Assembly (NCBI GenBank): GCA_965207535.1
Contig: CBDBMR010000014.1
Span: forward strand, 124,001 to 188,000
Length of the DNA: 64,000 bases
Source: JAJDXO01 sp965207535
Lineage (GTDB): Bacteria > Pseudomonadota > Alphaproteobacteria > Rhodospirillales > UBA2165
Direction: 5' to 3'
Within the stretch, counting starts at the first letter, position 1; every line of letters begins with the position of its first letter. The position numbers were made by a program, and so were the translations under genes. Positions 1-8,447 of the stretch are shown here, piece after piece. Below the pieces are notes generated by a model that was not told the DNA's origin, did not search any database, and saw only the letters and a list, made by a program, of their open reading frames with translations.

Positions 1-868
1 GTTCAAGACCACCGTCGGGCTCTACGACAAATTCGGGCCCGACCGGGTGCGCGATACGCCGATCTCCGAGCAGGCCATCTTGGGCGCCGCCATGGGCGCG
101 GCGATGACCGGCCTGCGCCCCATCGCCGAGATCATGTTCTCCGACTTCTTCGCGGTCTGCTGGGACATCGTCGTCAACCAGATCGCCAAGACCCGCTACA
201 TGACCGGCGGCCAGGTGACCATGCCTCTGGTCATCCGAAGCGCCAACGGCGGCGGTGTCCGTTTCGGGGCACAGCACTCCCAATCCATCGAGAACTGGGC
301 GATGATGATTCCGGGGCTCAAGGTCATTGCGCCGTCGACCCCGGCCGACGTCAAGGGACTGCTGGCGGCATCGATCCGCGACCCCGACCCTGTGATTTTC
401 TTCGAACAGAAATCCCTCTACGGCGACAAGGGCGAAATTCCCGACGGCGAGCACGTGGACGAACTGGGCACCGCAAGGGTGGTGCGGGACGGAACCGACG
501 CGGTCATTTACGCGCTGGCCGCCATGGTGCCGCAGTCGGTCAAGGCCGCGGAAAAACTCGAGGCGGATCTCGGCATCAGGGTATCGGTGGTCGATGTCCG
601 AAGCCTGGTGCCGTTGGATACCCGAACCATCTTCTCCGAGTTCAGGAAATCCGGCCGCGCCTTCACCGTCGAGGAAAATCCGCGCCTTTGCGGCTGGGGC
701 GCCGAAATATCGTCCCTGATCACCGAGGAGTGCTTCTGGGATATGGACCTGCCCGTGACCCGGATCACGACGCCGCATATCCCGCTGGCCTCCGCCGACA
801 ACCTCGAGGATCAGATGATCCCGTCGGCGGACCGTATCTATGAAACCGTTCGCGCGGGGCTCGACTGA
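1..868 (+). CDS. 2-oxoacid (acetoin/pyruvate) dehydrogenase E1 beta subunit, 5' truncated
   Basis: The reading frame is open from base 2, so the start lies before the window; about 288 residues are visible. It is a transketolase-like E1-beta subunit, which with E1-alpha carries out ThDP-dependent decarboxylation of a 2-oxoacid and reductive acylation of E2. Visible hallmarks are SEQAILGAAMGAAMTGLRP, the GGGVRFGAQHSQS segment of the cofactor-side loop, and the C-terminal transketolase domain (VDVRSLVPLD, TVEENPRLCGWG). The E2 gene begins 1 base after the stop, so the two are co-transcribed. Substrate (pyruvate, acetoin or a branched 2-oxoacid) cannot be fixed from this part alone. No E3 gene is in the window. 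Confidence 0.93.
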   Translation, partial: FKTTVGLYDKFGPDRVRDTPISEQAILGAAMGAAMTGLRPIAEIMFSDFFAVCWDIVVNQIAKTRYMTGGQVTMPLVIRSANGGGVRFGAQHSQSIENWAMMIPGLKVIAPSTPADVKGLLAASIRDPDPVIFFEQKSLYGDKGEIPDGEHVDELGTARVVRDGTDAVIYALAAMVPQSVKAAEKLEADLGIRVSVVDVRSLVPLDTRTIFSEFRKSGRAFTVEENPRLCGWGAEISSLITEECFWDMDLPVTRITTPHIPLASADNLEDQMIPSADRIYETVRAGLD

Positions 869-869
869 C

Positions 870-2114
870 ATGGATGTGTTGATGCCCCAACTCGGGGAAA
901 CGGTCTCCGAGGGAACCGTCACCATTTGGCACAAACAGGCGGGGGACGAGGTCGAAGCCGACGAATTGCTGCTGGAGATCGGCACGGACAAGGTGGAGAT
1001 GGAAATCCCCGCACCGGTTTCCGGTGTGGTCGCCGAGATCCGTGTCGAGGCCGGTTCCACGGTCGATGTCGGAACGACCCTCGCCGTCATCGACGACGGC
1101 TCCGTCGCGTCGGAGGCGGCGCCTGCTCCCGCCGCCGAACCGGAACCCGCGGCGGCTCCGGCGCCCGAACCCGCTCCCGCGGCGGCAGCGGCCGGCGCGC
1201 CCGATCGCAATCGCAACATGAAGCTTTCGCCGGCGGTTCGGAAACTGATCGGCGACAACGATCTCGATCCCGCGGCCATCGGCGGGACCGGCCGGGATGG
1301 CCGGATTACCCGCGCGGATGTCCTGTCGTACCTGAAGGGATCGCCCGCACCGGCGCCGGCGGCGTTGCCGGCGCCTGTCCAATCCCGCCCGCCCGCGGGG
1401 CCCGGCGGCAAGACCGTCATTCCATTCGACTACCGGCGCAGGATGACCGCCGAACACATGGTTCGCTCGAAGGCGACGAGCCCGCACGTCCTGCAGGCGG
1501 TCGAAGCGGACTTCTCGAACGTCGACAAGGCCCGCCGGTCGATGAGCGCCGAATGGAAGGCCAAGGAGGGCTTCTCGCTGACCTTCATGCCGTTTATCGC
1601 CAAGGCGGTGTGCGAAGCCATCCGGGACTATCCCCATATCAATGCGCACGTCGAGGACGAGAGCCTCGTGGTCTACGACGCCATCCATCTCGGCGTTGCC
1701 ATCGACCTCAATTTCCAGGGATTGGTGGCTCCTGTCGTCAAACACGCGGACCGGCGGTCCGTCCCGGACCTGTCCCGGGCGTTCAACGACCTCGCCCAAC
1801 GGGCGCGCGGCGACAGTCTCGGTCCCGAAGAGCTGTCGGGCGGCACCTACACCATCACCAACAACGGCTCTTTCGGAACGTTGATTACCGCGCCGATCAT
1901 CAACCAGCCCCAGGTGGCCATCCTGTCGACCGACGCTATCGCCAAGAAGCCGGTCGCCGTCGACGTGGACGGCGAAGACATGATCGCCATCCGGCCGGTC
2001 GGCATGTTGGCGCAATCCTTCGACCACCGGGCCATCGACGGCGCCTATTCGGCTTCCTTCCTGAAACGGGTCAAGGAAATCATAGAAGACCGTGACTGGC
2101 CGGCGGCGTTCTGA
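870..2114 (+). CDS. Dihydrolipoamide acyltransferase (E2) of a 2-oxoacid dehydrogenase complex
   Basis: E2 is the core of the complex: it carries the acyl group on a lipoyl arm and passes it to CoA. The protein is 414 aa. Residues 1-75 form one lipoyl domain with the lipoylated Lys41 in GTDKVEMEIPA. An Ala/Pro-rich linker follows, then a peripheral-subunit-binding domain (KLSPAVRKLIGDNDLD...), a second Ala/Pro linker, and the catalytic domain ending with the DHRAIDG motif that holds the catalytic His/Asp. The start is taken at the ATG at 870, right after the E1-beta stop; an in-frame ATG at 840 would overlap E1-beta by 29 bases and precede the lipoyl domain with extra residues. Acetoin-type and pyruvate-type E2 are not separable here. 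Confidence 0.93.
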   Translation: MDVLMPQLGETVSEGTVTIWHKQAGDEVEADELLLEIGTDKVEMEIPAPVSGVVAEIRVEAGSTVDVGTTLAVIDDGSVASEAAPAPAAEPEPAAAPAPEPAPAAAAAGAPDRNRNMKLSPAVRKLIGDNDLDPAAIGGTGRDGRITRADVLSYLKGSPAPAPAALPAPVQSRPPAGPGGKTVIPFDYRRRMTAEHMVRSKATSPHVLQAVEADFSNVDKARRSMSAEWKAKEGFSLTFMPFIAKAVCEAIRDYPHINAHVEDESLVVYDAIHLGVAIDLNFQGLVAPVVKHADRRSVPDLSRAFNDLAQRARGDSLGPEELSGGTYTITNNGSFGTLITAPIINQPQVAILSTDAIAKKPVAVDVDGEDMIAIRPVGMLAQSFDHRAIDGAYSASFLKRVKEIIEDRDWPAAF

Positions 2115-2176
2115 TTTGATCCGGCCGGGTTTGCTCTTCACCTCCGGCGGTGCCGGCTACACTTGAGGTGTGTCTG

Positions 2177-3115
2177 ATGAATGACGCGGTAAAGGGACAT
2201 CGAATCGGGTGGATTGGCGCCGGGCGCATGGGATTCCCCATGGCGACCCGGCTCATCGAGGCGGGAGCCGACGTCGCGGTCTGGAATCGAACGCGCTCCA
2301 AGGCGGAACCCCTGGCCGAAAAAGGCGCCGCCGTCGTCGACACCATTCAGGACCTGGCCGACCGGGACATCGTCTTCACCATGGTCACGGGACCCGAGCA
2401 GTTCATCGCCGTGACGCTGGGGGACGGCGGCCTGCTCACCGGCGGGACAACGCCCAAACTGCTCGTCGACTGCTCCACCATCTCCGAGGAGGCGTCCTGG
2501 GAGGTCCGGGAAGTCGCGGACAAGGTCGGCACGGCCATGCTGGACTGCCCGGTGAGCGGCAACAATAAAGCGGTCGAGGCGGGCGCGCTGACGCTGGTCG
2601 CGTCCGGCGAGGAGAAGGACTATCGGACCGCCCTGCCCTATCTGCAGGCGCTTGGCCGCGGCGTGACCTATGCCGGCGAGGGCACCGGCGCGCGGATCGT
2701 CAAGATCTGTCACAACGTCTACCTCGGCGTGATGACCCAGGCACTCGCCGAGGTGCTGATCATGGCGGAAAAAAACGGCGTCAAGCGAAGCGCCACCATG
2801 GAGTTCCTGAACAAGGCCTCGGTGGGATCGATGTTTACCCGCTACAAGACCGGCGCGCTGGTGAACCTGGATTTCACCCCGACATTCACCAACCCGCTGC
2901 TGTTGAAGGATTTGGATTTGGGCCTGTCGGCGGGCCGCAAGCACGCGGTGCCCATGCCGGTTTCGTCTCTCACCCGGGAGATTGTCCAGAACGCCATCGG
3001 CCAGGGTCACACGGAGGATGACTTCGCCTCCATTATCCAGGTGCAGGCGGAAAACTCCGGCCACGAACTGGTGTCGGAGAATCTGGAAGAGCTTCCCGGG
3101 ATGACCGGCGACTAG
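2177..3115 (+). CDS. NAD(P)-dependent beta-hydroxyacid dehydrogenase (HIBADH family), copy 1
   Basis: 312-aa member of the 3-hydroxyisobutyrate / tartronate-semialdehyde reductase family, which oxidises or reduces a beta-hydroxyacid carboxylate. The Rossmann fingerprint GWIGAGRMGFPMA is at the N-terminus, the substrate loop reads DCPVSGNNKAVEAG, and the catalytic Lys sits in ARIVKICHNV. The C-terminal helical domain is complete. Start chosen at the ATG at 2177 because a GAGGTG Shine-Dalgarno lies 6 bases upstream. It lies 62 bp after the E2 gene on the same strand. A close paralogue lies at 4588-5526, beyond a LacI-type regulator. The true substrate is unknown; the loop differs from classic HIBADH (DAPVSGG). 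Confidence 0.88.
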   Translation: MNDAVKGHRIGWIGAGRMGFPMATRLIEAGADVAVWNRTRSKAEPLAEKGAAVVDTIQDLADRDIVFTMVTGPEQFIAVTLGDGGLLTGGTTPKLLVDCSTISEEASWEVREVADKVGTAMLDCPVSGNNKAVEAGALTLVASGEEKDYRTALPYLQALGRGVTYAGEGTGARIVKICHNVYLGVMTQALAEVLIMAEKNGVKRSATMEFLNKASVGSMFTRYKTGALVNLDFTPTFTNPLLLKDLDLGLSAGRKHAVPMPVSSLTREIVQNAIGQGHTEDDFASIIQVQAENSGHELVSENLEELPGMTGD

Positions 3116-3196
3116 CGCGAGATGACTCAATTGTGAATCGAATGGGAATTTCCTTGGCTGGCTTGAGCTGATTCCTTGTCGCGGCGTCAACGCGAA

Positions 3197-3359
3197 ACCC
3201 CCCCTCACCCAGCTACGGCTAAGCTCGGCGTTCGCCTCGCTAACCCTCCGCATCCCTCTCCCCCCGAGGGGGGAGAGGGTTTGAGAATAGTCCCCTCTCC
3301 CCCTTCTTCAGGGGGAGAGGGTTAGGGTGAGGGGGTCATAAATAAATGGGTGAGGGGGT
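3197..3359. repeat. Nested GC-rich inverted repeats in the 308-bp gap 3116-3423
   Basis: The gap between two converging genes contains no credible gene. It holds nested palindromes: CCCTCTCCCCC with GGGGGAGAGGG around 3293-3321 (loop CTTCTTCA), another CCCTCTCCCC/GGGGAGAGGG at about 3254-3280, and an outer pair CCCCTCACCC (near 3200) with GGGTGAGGGGG (near 3349). This is the style of the dispersed palindromic elements common in alphaproteobacterial genomes. It may also act as a bidirectional transcription stop for the two converging genes. Confidence 0.75.
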
Positions 3360-3423
3360 TGCGCAAACGGCTTCTAAAAGCCGGATGTGCTTCTCAATAG
3401 AATCATCACACTCTAGCCAAAAT

Positions 3424-4446
3424 TCAGGCCGGCTTGCCGGTCGATTTGCGGAGGATCAGTTCGGGCGTCATCCTGACGGACCTGGGCGGCGTTTCGGGGT
3501 CCTCGATCTGCTCCAGGAGAATGCGGGCCGCCTCCGCGCCTATATCCAGCAACGGCGAATGCATGGTCGTCAGCGGTGGATCGAACTTGCTTGAAAACAG
3601 CATGTCGTCATACCCGACGACCGAGATATCCCTGCCGCAGACCAACCCTTTGGATTGAAGTTCGTCGTAGATCCCGATGGCGATCATGTCATTGGCGGCG
3701 ACAATCGCCGTGAAGTCCCGCCCCGAGGCGAGCAGCCGGCTGGCCGCCCGCCGGCCCTCTTCCTCGGTGAACGCGCCGCAGAACTCCACCAGCCCGGCAT
3801 CGTATTCGAGATTGTTGGCGTTCAGTCCGCGCACATAACCCTGGTGGCGCTCGAAGCCGGTCGACAGCTCCTGAGGCCCCGCAATGTAGGCAACCCGCCG
3901 ATGACCGAGCTGCGCCAGATGAGACATAATGGTCTCGCCGCCGGTCACCTCGTCGCTGACCACCGAAGATATGTCGGAATCCGTGGTCTTTCGGACCGCC
4001 AGAACCAAGGGTGTCCCTTCGGTGCGGCATTCATCGATCAGCGGGTCGTGACGGCGCGCCGTGGCGATGACGAGGCCATCCACATGACGCTCGCGAAACT
4101 TGGCGACGTTCTTGCGTTCGCGCTCGGCGACATTGTCGGTATTGGCGACCATCACGCTGTAGCCCGACGCCTCGAGCACATTGTCGATGCCCTTGATGAT
4201 GGGCGCGAACGCCGGGTTGGTGAGGTCCGGAACCAGAACGCCGACCGTGAACGACCGATTGGTCCTGAGGCTGTAGGCAAAGGGATTGGGCCGGTAGCCC
4301 ATCCGGTCCGCCGCCTCGGTGATTTGACGGGCAATTTCACCGGTCACCATGCCGCGGGTCTTGGGATTGAGCGCGCGCGAGACCGTCGATGGGTTGACCC
4401 CCACTTCCTCGGCAATATCGCGAAGCGTTACCCGGCTTGATGCCAT
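3424..4446 (-). CDS. LacI/GalR-family transcriptional regulator
   Basis: 340 aa. Residues 5-25 (VTLRDIAEEVGVNPSTVSRA) are the LacI-type helix-turn-helix, followed by the hinge helix and a periplasmic-binding-protein-like effector domain starting near residue 64 (FTVGVLVPDLTNPAFAPII). It is divergent from the second HIBADH-like dehydrogenase at 4588, with 141 bp between the two starts. That gap carries a textbook LacI-family operator at 4521-4534, so it very likely represses its neighbour and possibly itself. The effector is unknown; sugars, sugar acids or hydroxyacids are typical of the family. Confidence 0.92.
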   Translation of the reverse strand: MASSRVTLRDIAEEVGVNPSTVSRALNPKTRGMVTGEIARQITEAADRMGYRPNPFAYSLRTNRSFTVGVLVPDLTNPAFAPIIKGIDNVLEASGYSVMVANTDNVAERERKNVAKFRERHVDGLVIATARRHDPLIDECRTEGTPLVLAVRKTTDSDISSVVSDEVTGGETIMSHLAQLGHRRVAYIAGPQELSTGFERHQGYVRGLNANNLEYDAGLVEFCGAFTEEEGRRAASRLLASGRDFTAIVAANDMIAIGIYDELQSKGLVCGRDISVVGYDDMLFSSKFDPPLTTMHSPLLDIGAEAARILLEQIEDPETPPRSVRMTPELILRKSTGKPA

Positions 4447-4520
4447 TGATCGTCAGCCCCCGGAAAAACGGCTCATCTATAACGGTTTTTCTTCTATTCG
4501 GGAACCTATGGTATATGCTC

Positions 4521-4534
4521 TGCAATCGTTTGCA
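4521..4534. promoter_or_regulatory. LacI-family operator
   Basis: The 14-mer TGCAATCGTTTGCA is a near-perfect palindrome (6 of 7 half-site positions paired) around the central CG typical of LacI/GalR operators (general form TGCAANCGNTTGCA). It sits between the divergent lacI-type gene and the dehydrogenase at 4588, about 55 bases before the latter's start, where bound repressor would block its promoter. Confidence 0.75.
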
Positions 4535-4587
4535 TAGATTTTGCCGCCCGGCGTGACGAGGGCGGTCCTTGGAGGAGGAATGGTGTG

Positions 4588-5526
4588 ATGGCCGGAAATC
4601 TGAAGGGCTACACGGTTGGCTGGATCGGGACCGGACGCATGGGCTTCGCCATGGCGAAACGTCTGCTGCAGGCAGGCGCGGACGTCTCGGTGTGGAACCG
4701 GACCCGTTCCAAGGCGGAACCGCTCGAGGCGTTCGGCGCCACCGTCGTCGACAATCCCTCGGATCTGGCTGACCGGGATATCGTATTCACCATGGTCGCC
4801 GGACCTCAGGACGTGATCAACATGACCATCGGCGACGGCGGCGTCCTGTCGGTCGAGGGCGCCGTGCCGAAGCTGCTCATCGACTGTACGAGTATTTCCG
4901 AAGAGGCCTCCAAGACCGTCCGCGCGGCGGCCGCCGAACTGGGCTGCAAGATGCTCGATGCGCCGGTGAGCGGCAATGCGAAGGTTGTCACGGCGGGCAA
5001 ACTGTCCATCGTCGCCTCGGGAGACAAGGATGCCTACGACATCGCCGAGCCGTTTCTCGACGCCATCGGTCAGGGAGTGACCTATGTCGGCGAAGGCGAA
5101 CTCGCGCGGATGGTCAAGATCTGCCACAACGTCCTGCTGGGCGTGGTTATCCAATCCCTTGCCGAGATCACCATCCTGGCGGAAAAGGGCGGCGTTCCGC
5201 GGCATGCCTTCCTGGACTTCATCAACAAGAGCGTCATGGGTTCCATGTTCTCCCGATACAAGACGCCGGCGCTGGTCAATCTCGACTGGACCCCGACTTT
5301 CACGCCGGTCCTGTTGCGCAAGGATCTGGATCTGGGCCTGTCGGCGGCGCGCGAACAGGACGTGCCCATGCCGCTGGCGGCAACGGCACGGGACATCGTT
5401 CAGACGCTGATCGGCAACGGATACGTCGAGGAGGATTTTGCCACCCTGCTGGAACTGCAGGCCAAGGCCTCGGGGCTGGAACTCGAGCCCGAAAATGTCG
5501 ACGTACCGACGGGCCTCGAAGAATAG
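4588..5526 (+). CDS. NAD(P)-dependent beta-hydroxyacid dehydrogenase (HIBADH family), copy 2
   Basis: 312 aa, clearly paralogous to the protein at 2177-3115: GWIGTGRMGFAMA Rossmann loop, VWNRTRSKAEPL shared word for word, substrate loop DAPVSGNAKVVTAG, catalytic Lys in ARMVKICHNV, and the same LNK/INK...GSMF.RYKT segment. A strong GGAGGAGG Shine-Dalgarno at 4571-4578 precedes; the start is taken at ATG 4588, although the GTG at 4585 is also possible. It is divergent from the LacI-type regulator and downstream of its operator, so it is probably induced by a pathway metabolite. Exact substrate unknown. Confidence 0.88.
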   Translation: MAGNLKGYTVGWIGTGRMGFAMAKRLLQAGADVSVWNRTRSKAEPLEAFGATVVDNPSDLADRDIVFTMVAGPQDVINMTIGDGGVLSVEGAVPKLLIDCTSISEEASKTVRAAAAELGCKMLDAPVSGNAKVVTAGKLSIVASGDKDAYDIAEPFLDAIGQGVTYVGEGELARMVKICHNVLLGVVIQSLAEITILAEKGGVPRHAFLDFINKSVMGSMFSRYKTPALVNLDWTPTFTPVLLRKDLDLGLSAAREQDVPMPLAATARDIVQTLIGNGYVEEDFATLLELQAKASGLELEPENVDVPTGLEE

Positions 5527-5534
5527 GCGTCTAC

Positions 5535-6383
5535 TTAGTCGATGAACGAGAAGGCGGGATAATCCTGCCAATCGCTCCAGACCCGCGGCCCCGTGGCCAA
5601 GGGCGCGGACACGCTGTCGCATCGGCGCCGGATATCTGCAAGACCGCGGGCCGTCTGGTCGTGGCAGTAATCGGCAAGCGCCTTGCGTGAACCGAAGGCG
5701 CGGGCATCGACGGCGGGGTGGAATCGGATTTCCAATATTACCCCCTCACGCCCGAGGATATTCCACAGGTGCGGCACCAGCGTGTCGTCGCCCACCCAGG
5801 CGTAGGCACGGCGCTCCGCGGCTGTCAGGGGCTGGCCATCCGGGTTGCGGACATAGCTGATCGTGACCGGCTGAACCGCCGCGTGGATTCCCGGCGCAAG
5901 ATTGAAGGGCGCCTGAAACAACGAGCTCTTGAACGGCCGGACGGTATCACCTTCGGTGCTGGTGGCCTCGGGGAATATGATCACACTCCTGCTGAGCGCA
6001 AGTTGGCCCGAGACGGCATCCACGTGGCTGGCCGTTTTACTCGTCTCGCGGTCAATGAATATGGTCCCTGCCAGCTTGGCCAGGTAGCCGATACCCGGCC
6101 AGTTGGATACGTCCGCCTTGGCGACGAATACGGCATCCAGGCGAGAGGCCAGAGCGGGAATATCCAAATACGAAATGTGATTGGAGGCCACCAAGGTCGA
6201 TTTTTCGCGGGCCGGCGCCCCGACCGCCGATACCCGGATTCCCGCGATCCGGCAGGCGGCCCGGTGCCATGCCTGCACGACCTTCGGCCTCCGGGAACCC
6301 GCAAGAAAATAAACCGGGTGCAAAATGACCGTAACCCCTGCCAAAGCGATGATTCGAATGATCGCGCGGAGGGTGGGCCGCAT
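5535..6383 (-). CDS. olsA: 1-acyl-glycerol-phosphate acyltransferase-like O-acyltransferase, probable OlsA
   Basis: PlsC-type membrane acyltransferase of 282 aa. An N-terminal hydrophobic segment (LRAIIRIIALAGVTVILHPV) is followed by acyltransferase motif I NHISYLD (the HX4D catalytic pair), the IFIDRET region, and motif III FPEATSTEGD. In the ornithine-lipid pathway OlsA adds the second acyl chain to lyso-ornithine lipid. The call depends on context: its ATG overlaps the stop of an olsB-like gene in the sequence TGATG, so the two are translationally coupled. The longer frame to 6497 runs inside olsB and was not used. A plain PlsC role in phosphatidic acid synthesis is the alternative. Confidence 0.82.
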   Translation of the reverse strand: MRPTLRAIIRIIALAGVTVILHPVYFLAGSRRPKVVQAWHRAACRIAGIRVSAVGAPAREKSTLVASNHISYLDIPALASRLDAVFVAKADVSNWPGIGYLAKLAGTIFIDRETSKTASHVDAVSGQLALSRSVIIFPEATSTEGDTVRPFKSSLFQAPFNLAPGIHAAVQPVTISYVRNPDGQPLTAAERRAYAWVGDDTLVPHLWNILGREGVILEIRFHPAVDARAFGSRKALADYCHDQTARGLADIRRRCDSVSAPLATGPRVWSDWQDYPAFSFID

Positions 6384-7204
6384 CAGGCCTGGGTCCTTTC
6401 GGGACCGGTTTTCAGAATCCCCGACGCTATCTTGTCTTCGAATTGATAGTGCTTTGCATACCGCTTGGGGACGTTCTCGGTCTCCACCAACAGGCACACG
6501 TCCACGGTATTGAATACGTCATCGATGACCGCACCGTCGCCGATGACGCCGCCCAGGCGAAGGTAGCCCTTGATCAACGGCGGCATCTCCCGGAGCGCCT
6601 GTCGCATGTCCACCTGCTCCTTGGGCATCCGGTCCATCTTGACGTAGCGCTCGTCCAGCGCCCGCGGGCGCCAGTCCGCCGGCGCCGAATGGTAATAGTA
6701 GAGGTACGACAGAGCGCGGGCCATCTGATCCAGATCGATCCCGGGGAAGCTGGCACAGCCGAACATGAGGGTGATTCGGTTGTCCATCAAATAGTCCGAG
6801 ATACCCTTCCACAGCAGCTGCAGGACGGCGCGATCCCGGAACGCCGGGTCGACGCATGACCGGCCCAGTTCCAACACTTCTCCCGGATATTTCTTCAATG
6901 GATCCAGGTCGAACTCGGCGGCCGAGTAGAAGCCGCTGGTTTCCACGGCCCGAGACCGCCGCAGCAGCCGATAGGTGCCGACAATTTCGGGGGACGCCTC
7001 CCGGACCGTTTGATCGACCACCAGGAGATGGTCGCAGAAATCATCGAACCGATCGAAATCGAGTTTCTGCCGCGCCATTTCCTCGGACGGCGTGGCGCCC
7101 ATGTTCTCGTAGAATACGCGGTACCTCAGCGCCTGGGCCGCCCGAACATCCTCGGCGGTCTCGGCAAGGCGAACAGTCAAATTGGCCGCAACATCTTGTG
7201 TCAT
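6383..7204 (-). CDS. olsB: L-ornithine N(alpha)-acyltransferase (ornithine-lipid synthesis)
   Basis: 273-aa GNAT-fold acyltransferase of the OlsB/hemolysin-like family, which transfers a 3-hydroxyacyl chain from ACP to the alpha-amino group of ornithine. Characteristic stretches are AAQALRYRVFYENMGA near the N-terminus, DDFCDHLLVVD, VGTYRLLRRSRA, FYSAAEFDLDPL, LELGRSCVDPAFR and MFGCASFPGID. The gene is followed directly by the olsA-like gene, the usual order. Ornithine lipids are phosphate-free membrane lipids often made under phosphate limitation. Start: ATG at 7204, 12 bases after a GGAGG; a TTG at 7213 is an alternative but sits only 3 bases from it. No obvious Pho box was identified upstream. 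Confidence 0.9.
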   Translation of the reverse strand: MTQDVAANLTVRLAETAEDVRAAQALRYRVFYENMGATPSEEMARQKLDFDRFDDFCDHLLVVDQTVREASPEIVGTYRLLRRSRAVETSGFYSAAEFDLDPLKKYPGEVLELGRSCVDPAFRDRAVLQLLWKGISDYLMDNRITLMFGCASFPGIDLDQMARALSYLYYYHSAPADWRPRALDERYVKMDRMPKEQVDMRQALREMPPLIKGYLRLGGVIGDGAVIDDVFNTVDVCLLVETENVPKRYAKHYQFEDKIASGILKTGPERTQA

Positions 7205-7397
7205 TTGTGCCAACAGCCTCCAAATATGACCAGAAGCGCGTTACGTCGCACAACTTCGGAGACACTATTGTTGCACTCCGGCGAAAGGATTTTGACATTT
7301 CTGGCCGCTTTCGGCAAATCACACCCGATTGAAACCCCCGGCGCCGCCAACGGCCCGCGGACCAGGCGGACAAAAGGCCCGCCGGCCTGGACATTAT

Positions 7398-7409
7398 TTA
7401 ACATGTTAA
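7398..7409. promoter_or_regulatory. Perfect 12-bp palindrome upstream of the DHDPS-family gene (possible operator)
   Basis: TTAACATGTTAA is an exact palindrome in an AT-rich island of a GC-rich intergenic region, 46 bases before the start at 7455. Size and position suit an operator for a dimeric regulator. No regulator gene is adjacent, so its partner is unknown. Confidence 0.4.
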
Positions 7410-7454
7410 GTAAAATTTGGGCTCATACCCGACGTGGATGGCGAGGAGGAACGA

Positions 7455-8348
7455 ATGTCGAGTGACCTGGATTGGCTGAAGGGTTCGGCGCCGCCGATCA
7501 TCACCCCCTTCAGGAACGGCGAATTGGATCTCGATGCCTATGCGGGTCTGGTCGAGTTCCAAATCGGCCATGGGTCCCACTGCATCCTGGTCAACGGAAC
7601 CACCGCCGAACCGTCGACCATGACCGTGGCGGAGCGCAACCGGACGGTCGACACCGCGATCGGAATCGCCAACGGAAAAGTCCCGATCGTCGCCGCCACC
7701 GGATCCCAGTCCCTGGCCGAAACCAGGGAATTGACCCGTCATGCGGTCGAGGCCGGCGCGGATGCGCTGCTGATCGTCACGCCCTATTACATCCGCCCGC
7801 CGCAGCGGGGCATCATCGAATACTATCTGGACGTCACGAAGGACTACGACACGCCGTGGATGATCTACCACATTCCCGGCCGCGCAGCGGTGTCGGTCAC
7901 CCTGGACACGGTCAAGGAACTGAAGGACCGCTCGCCCGGCTTCGTCGGCATGAAGCACGCCGTAAACGACCTCGGCTTCGTCACCGAGTGCCTCGACGCC
8001 ATCCCCGAATTTCGCGTCTTCGTCGGCCTCGAGGAACTCAGCTACCCGATGCTGTGCATCGGCGCCGCCGGCTTGATGAATGCAGTCGGAAACCTGCGGC
8101 CCGACCTCCTGTCGCAAATGTGCGAGGCGGCCTGGGCCGGCGATATGAAGACCGGACGGGATCTGCACCAGCGCCTGTTGGAGCTCAATCAGTCGGTGTT
8201 TTTCGACACCAACCCCATTCCCATCAAGTACATGATGAAACGCATGGGGTTGATGCCGACCAACGAGCACCGGCTGCCCATGATGCCGGCAACGCCGGAG
8301 CTGGAGAAGCGATTGGACGGCGTGCTGGAGCGGGCCGGCCTGATCTGA
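7455..8348 (+). CDS. Dihydrodipicolinate synthase / N-acetylneuraminate lyase family aldolase
   Basis: 297-aa class I aldolase-type TIM barrel. Seen: the GTTAEPSTMTVAER loop (GTTGE in DapA), Tyr in IYHIPGR, and the Schiff-base Lys in GFVGMKHAVND. Family members condense or cleave pyruvate with an aldehyde, or act as dehydratases/decarboxylases. The gene stands outside any lysine-synthesis context, so a catabolic aldolase or dehydratase is more likely than DapA itself. Start ATG 7455 follows GAGGAGGA by 5 bases. Its last 18 codons plus the 3' flank recur as a stand-alone fragment at 9256-9335. Confidence 0.88.
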   Translation: MSSDLDWLKGSAPPIITPFRNGELDLDAYAGLVEFQIGHGSHCILVNGTTAEPSTMTVAERNRTVDTAIGIANGKVPIVAATGSQSLAETRELTRHAVEAGADALLIVTPYYIRPPQRGIIEYYLDVTKDYDTPWMIYHIPGRAAVSVTLDTVKELKDRSPGFVGMKHAVNDLGFVTECLDAIPEFRVFVGLEELSYPMLCIGAAGLMNAVGNLRPDLLSQMCEAAWAGDMKTGRDLHQRLLELNQSVFFDTNPIPIKYMMKRMGLMPTNEHRLPMMPATPELEKRLDGVLERAGLI

Positions 8349-8373
8349 GGCGGCGGGACCGTGAATAGCCCGG
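8294..8373 (+). repeat. 80-bp direct repeat, copy A (3' end of DHDPS-family gene plus flank)
   Basis: The final 18 codons of the DHDPS-family gene with its stop codon, plus 25 bases downstream, match 9256-9335 at 76 of 80 positions. The two copies lie 962 bp apart in the same orientation and bracket the selenoprotein gene. Confidence 0.93.
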
Positions 8374-8447
8374 TCTTCTATAATCTGGTTCCGGCGGCTA
8401 TAAGGCCCTTATCCAATTGATAACCTCATTATGAGGGGGCAATACAA

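Noticed and set aside
765..2141. Long open frame antisense to the E2 gene (458 codons)
   Set aside because: Arg-rich, low-complexity translation with no domain; a shadow of the high-GC coding strand.
8379..8384. TATAAT as promoter of the selenoprotein gene
   Set aside because: An exact -10 hexamer but no acceptable -35 at 16-18 bases; too weak alone to list.
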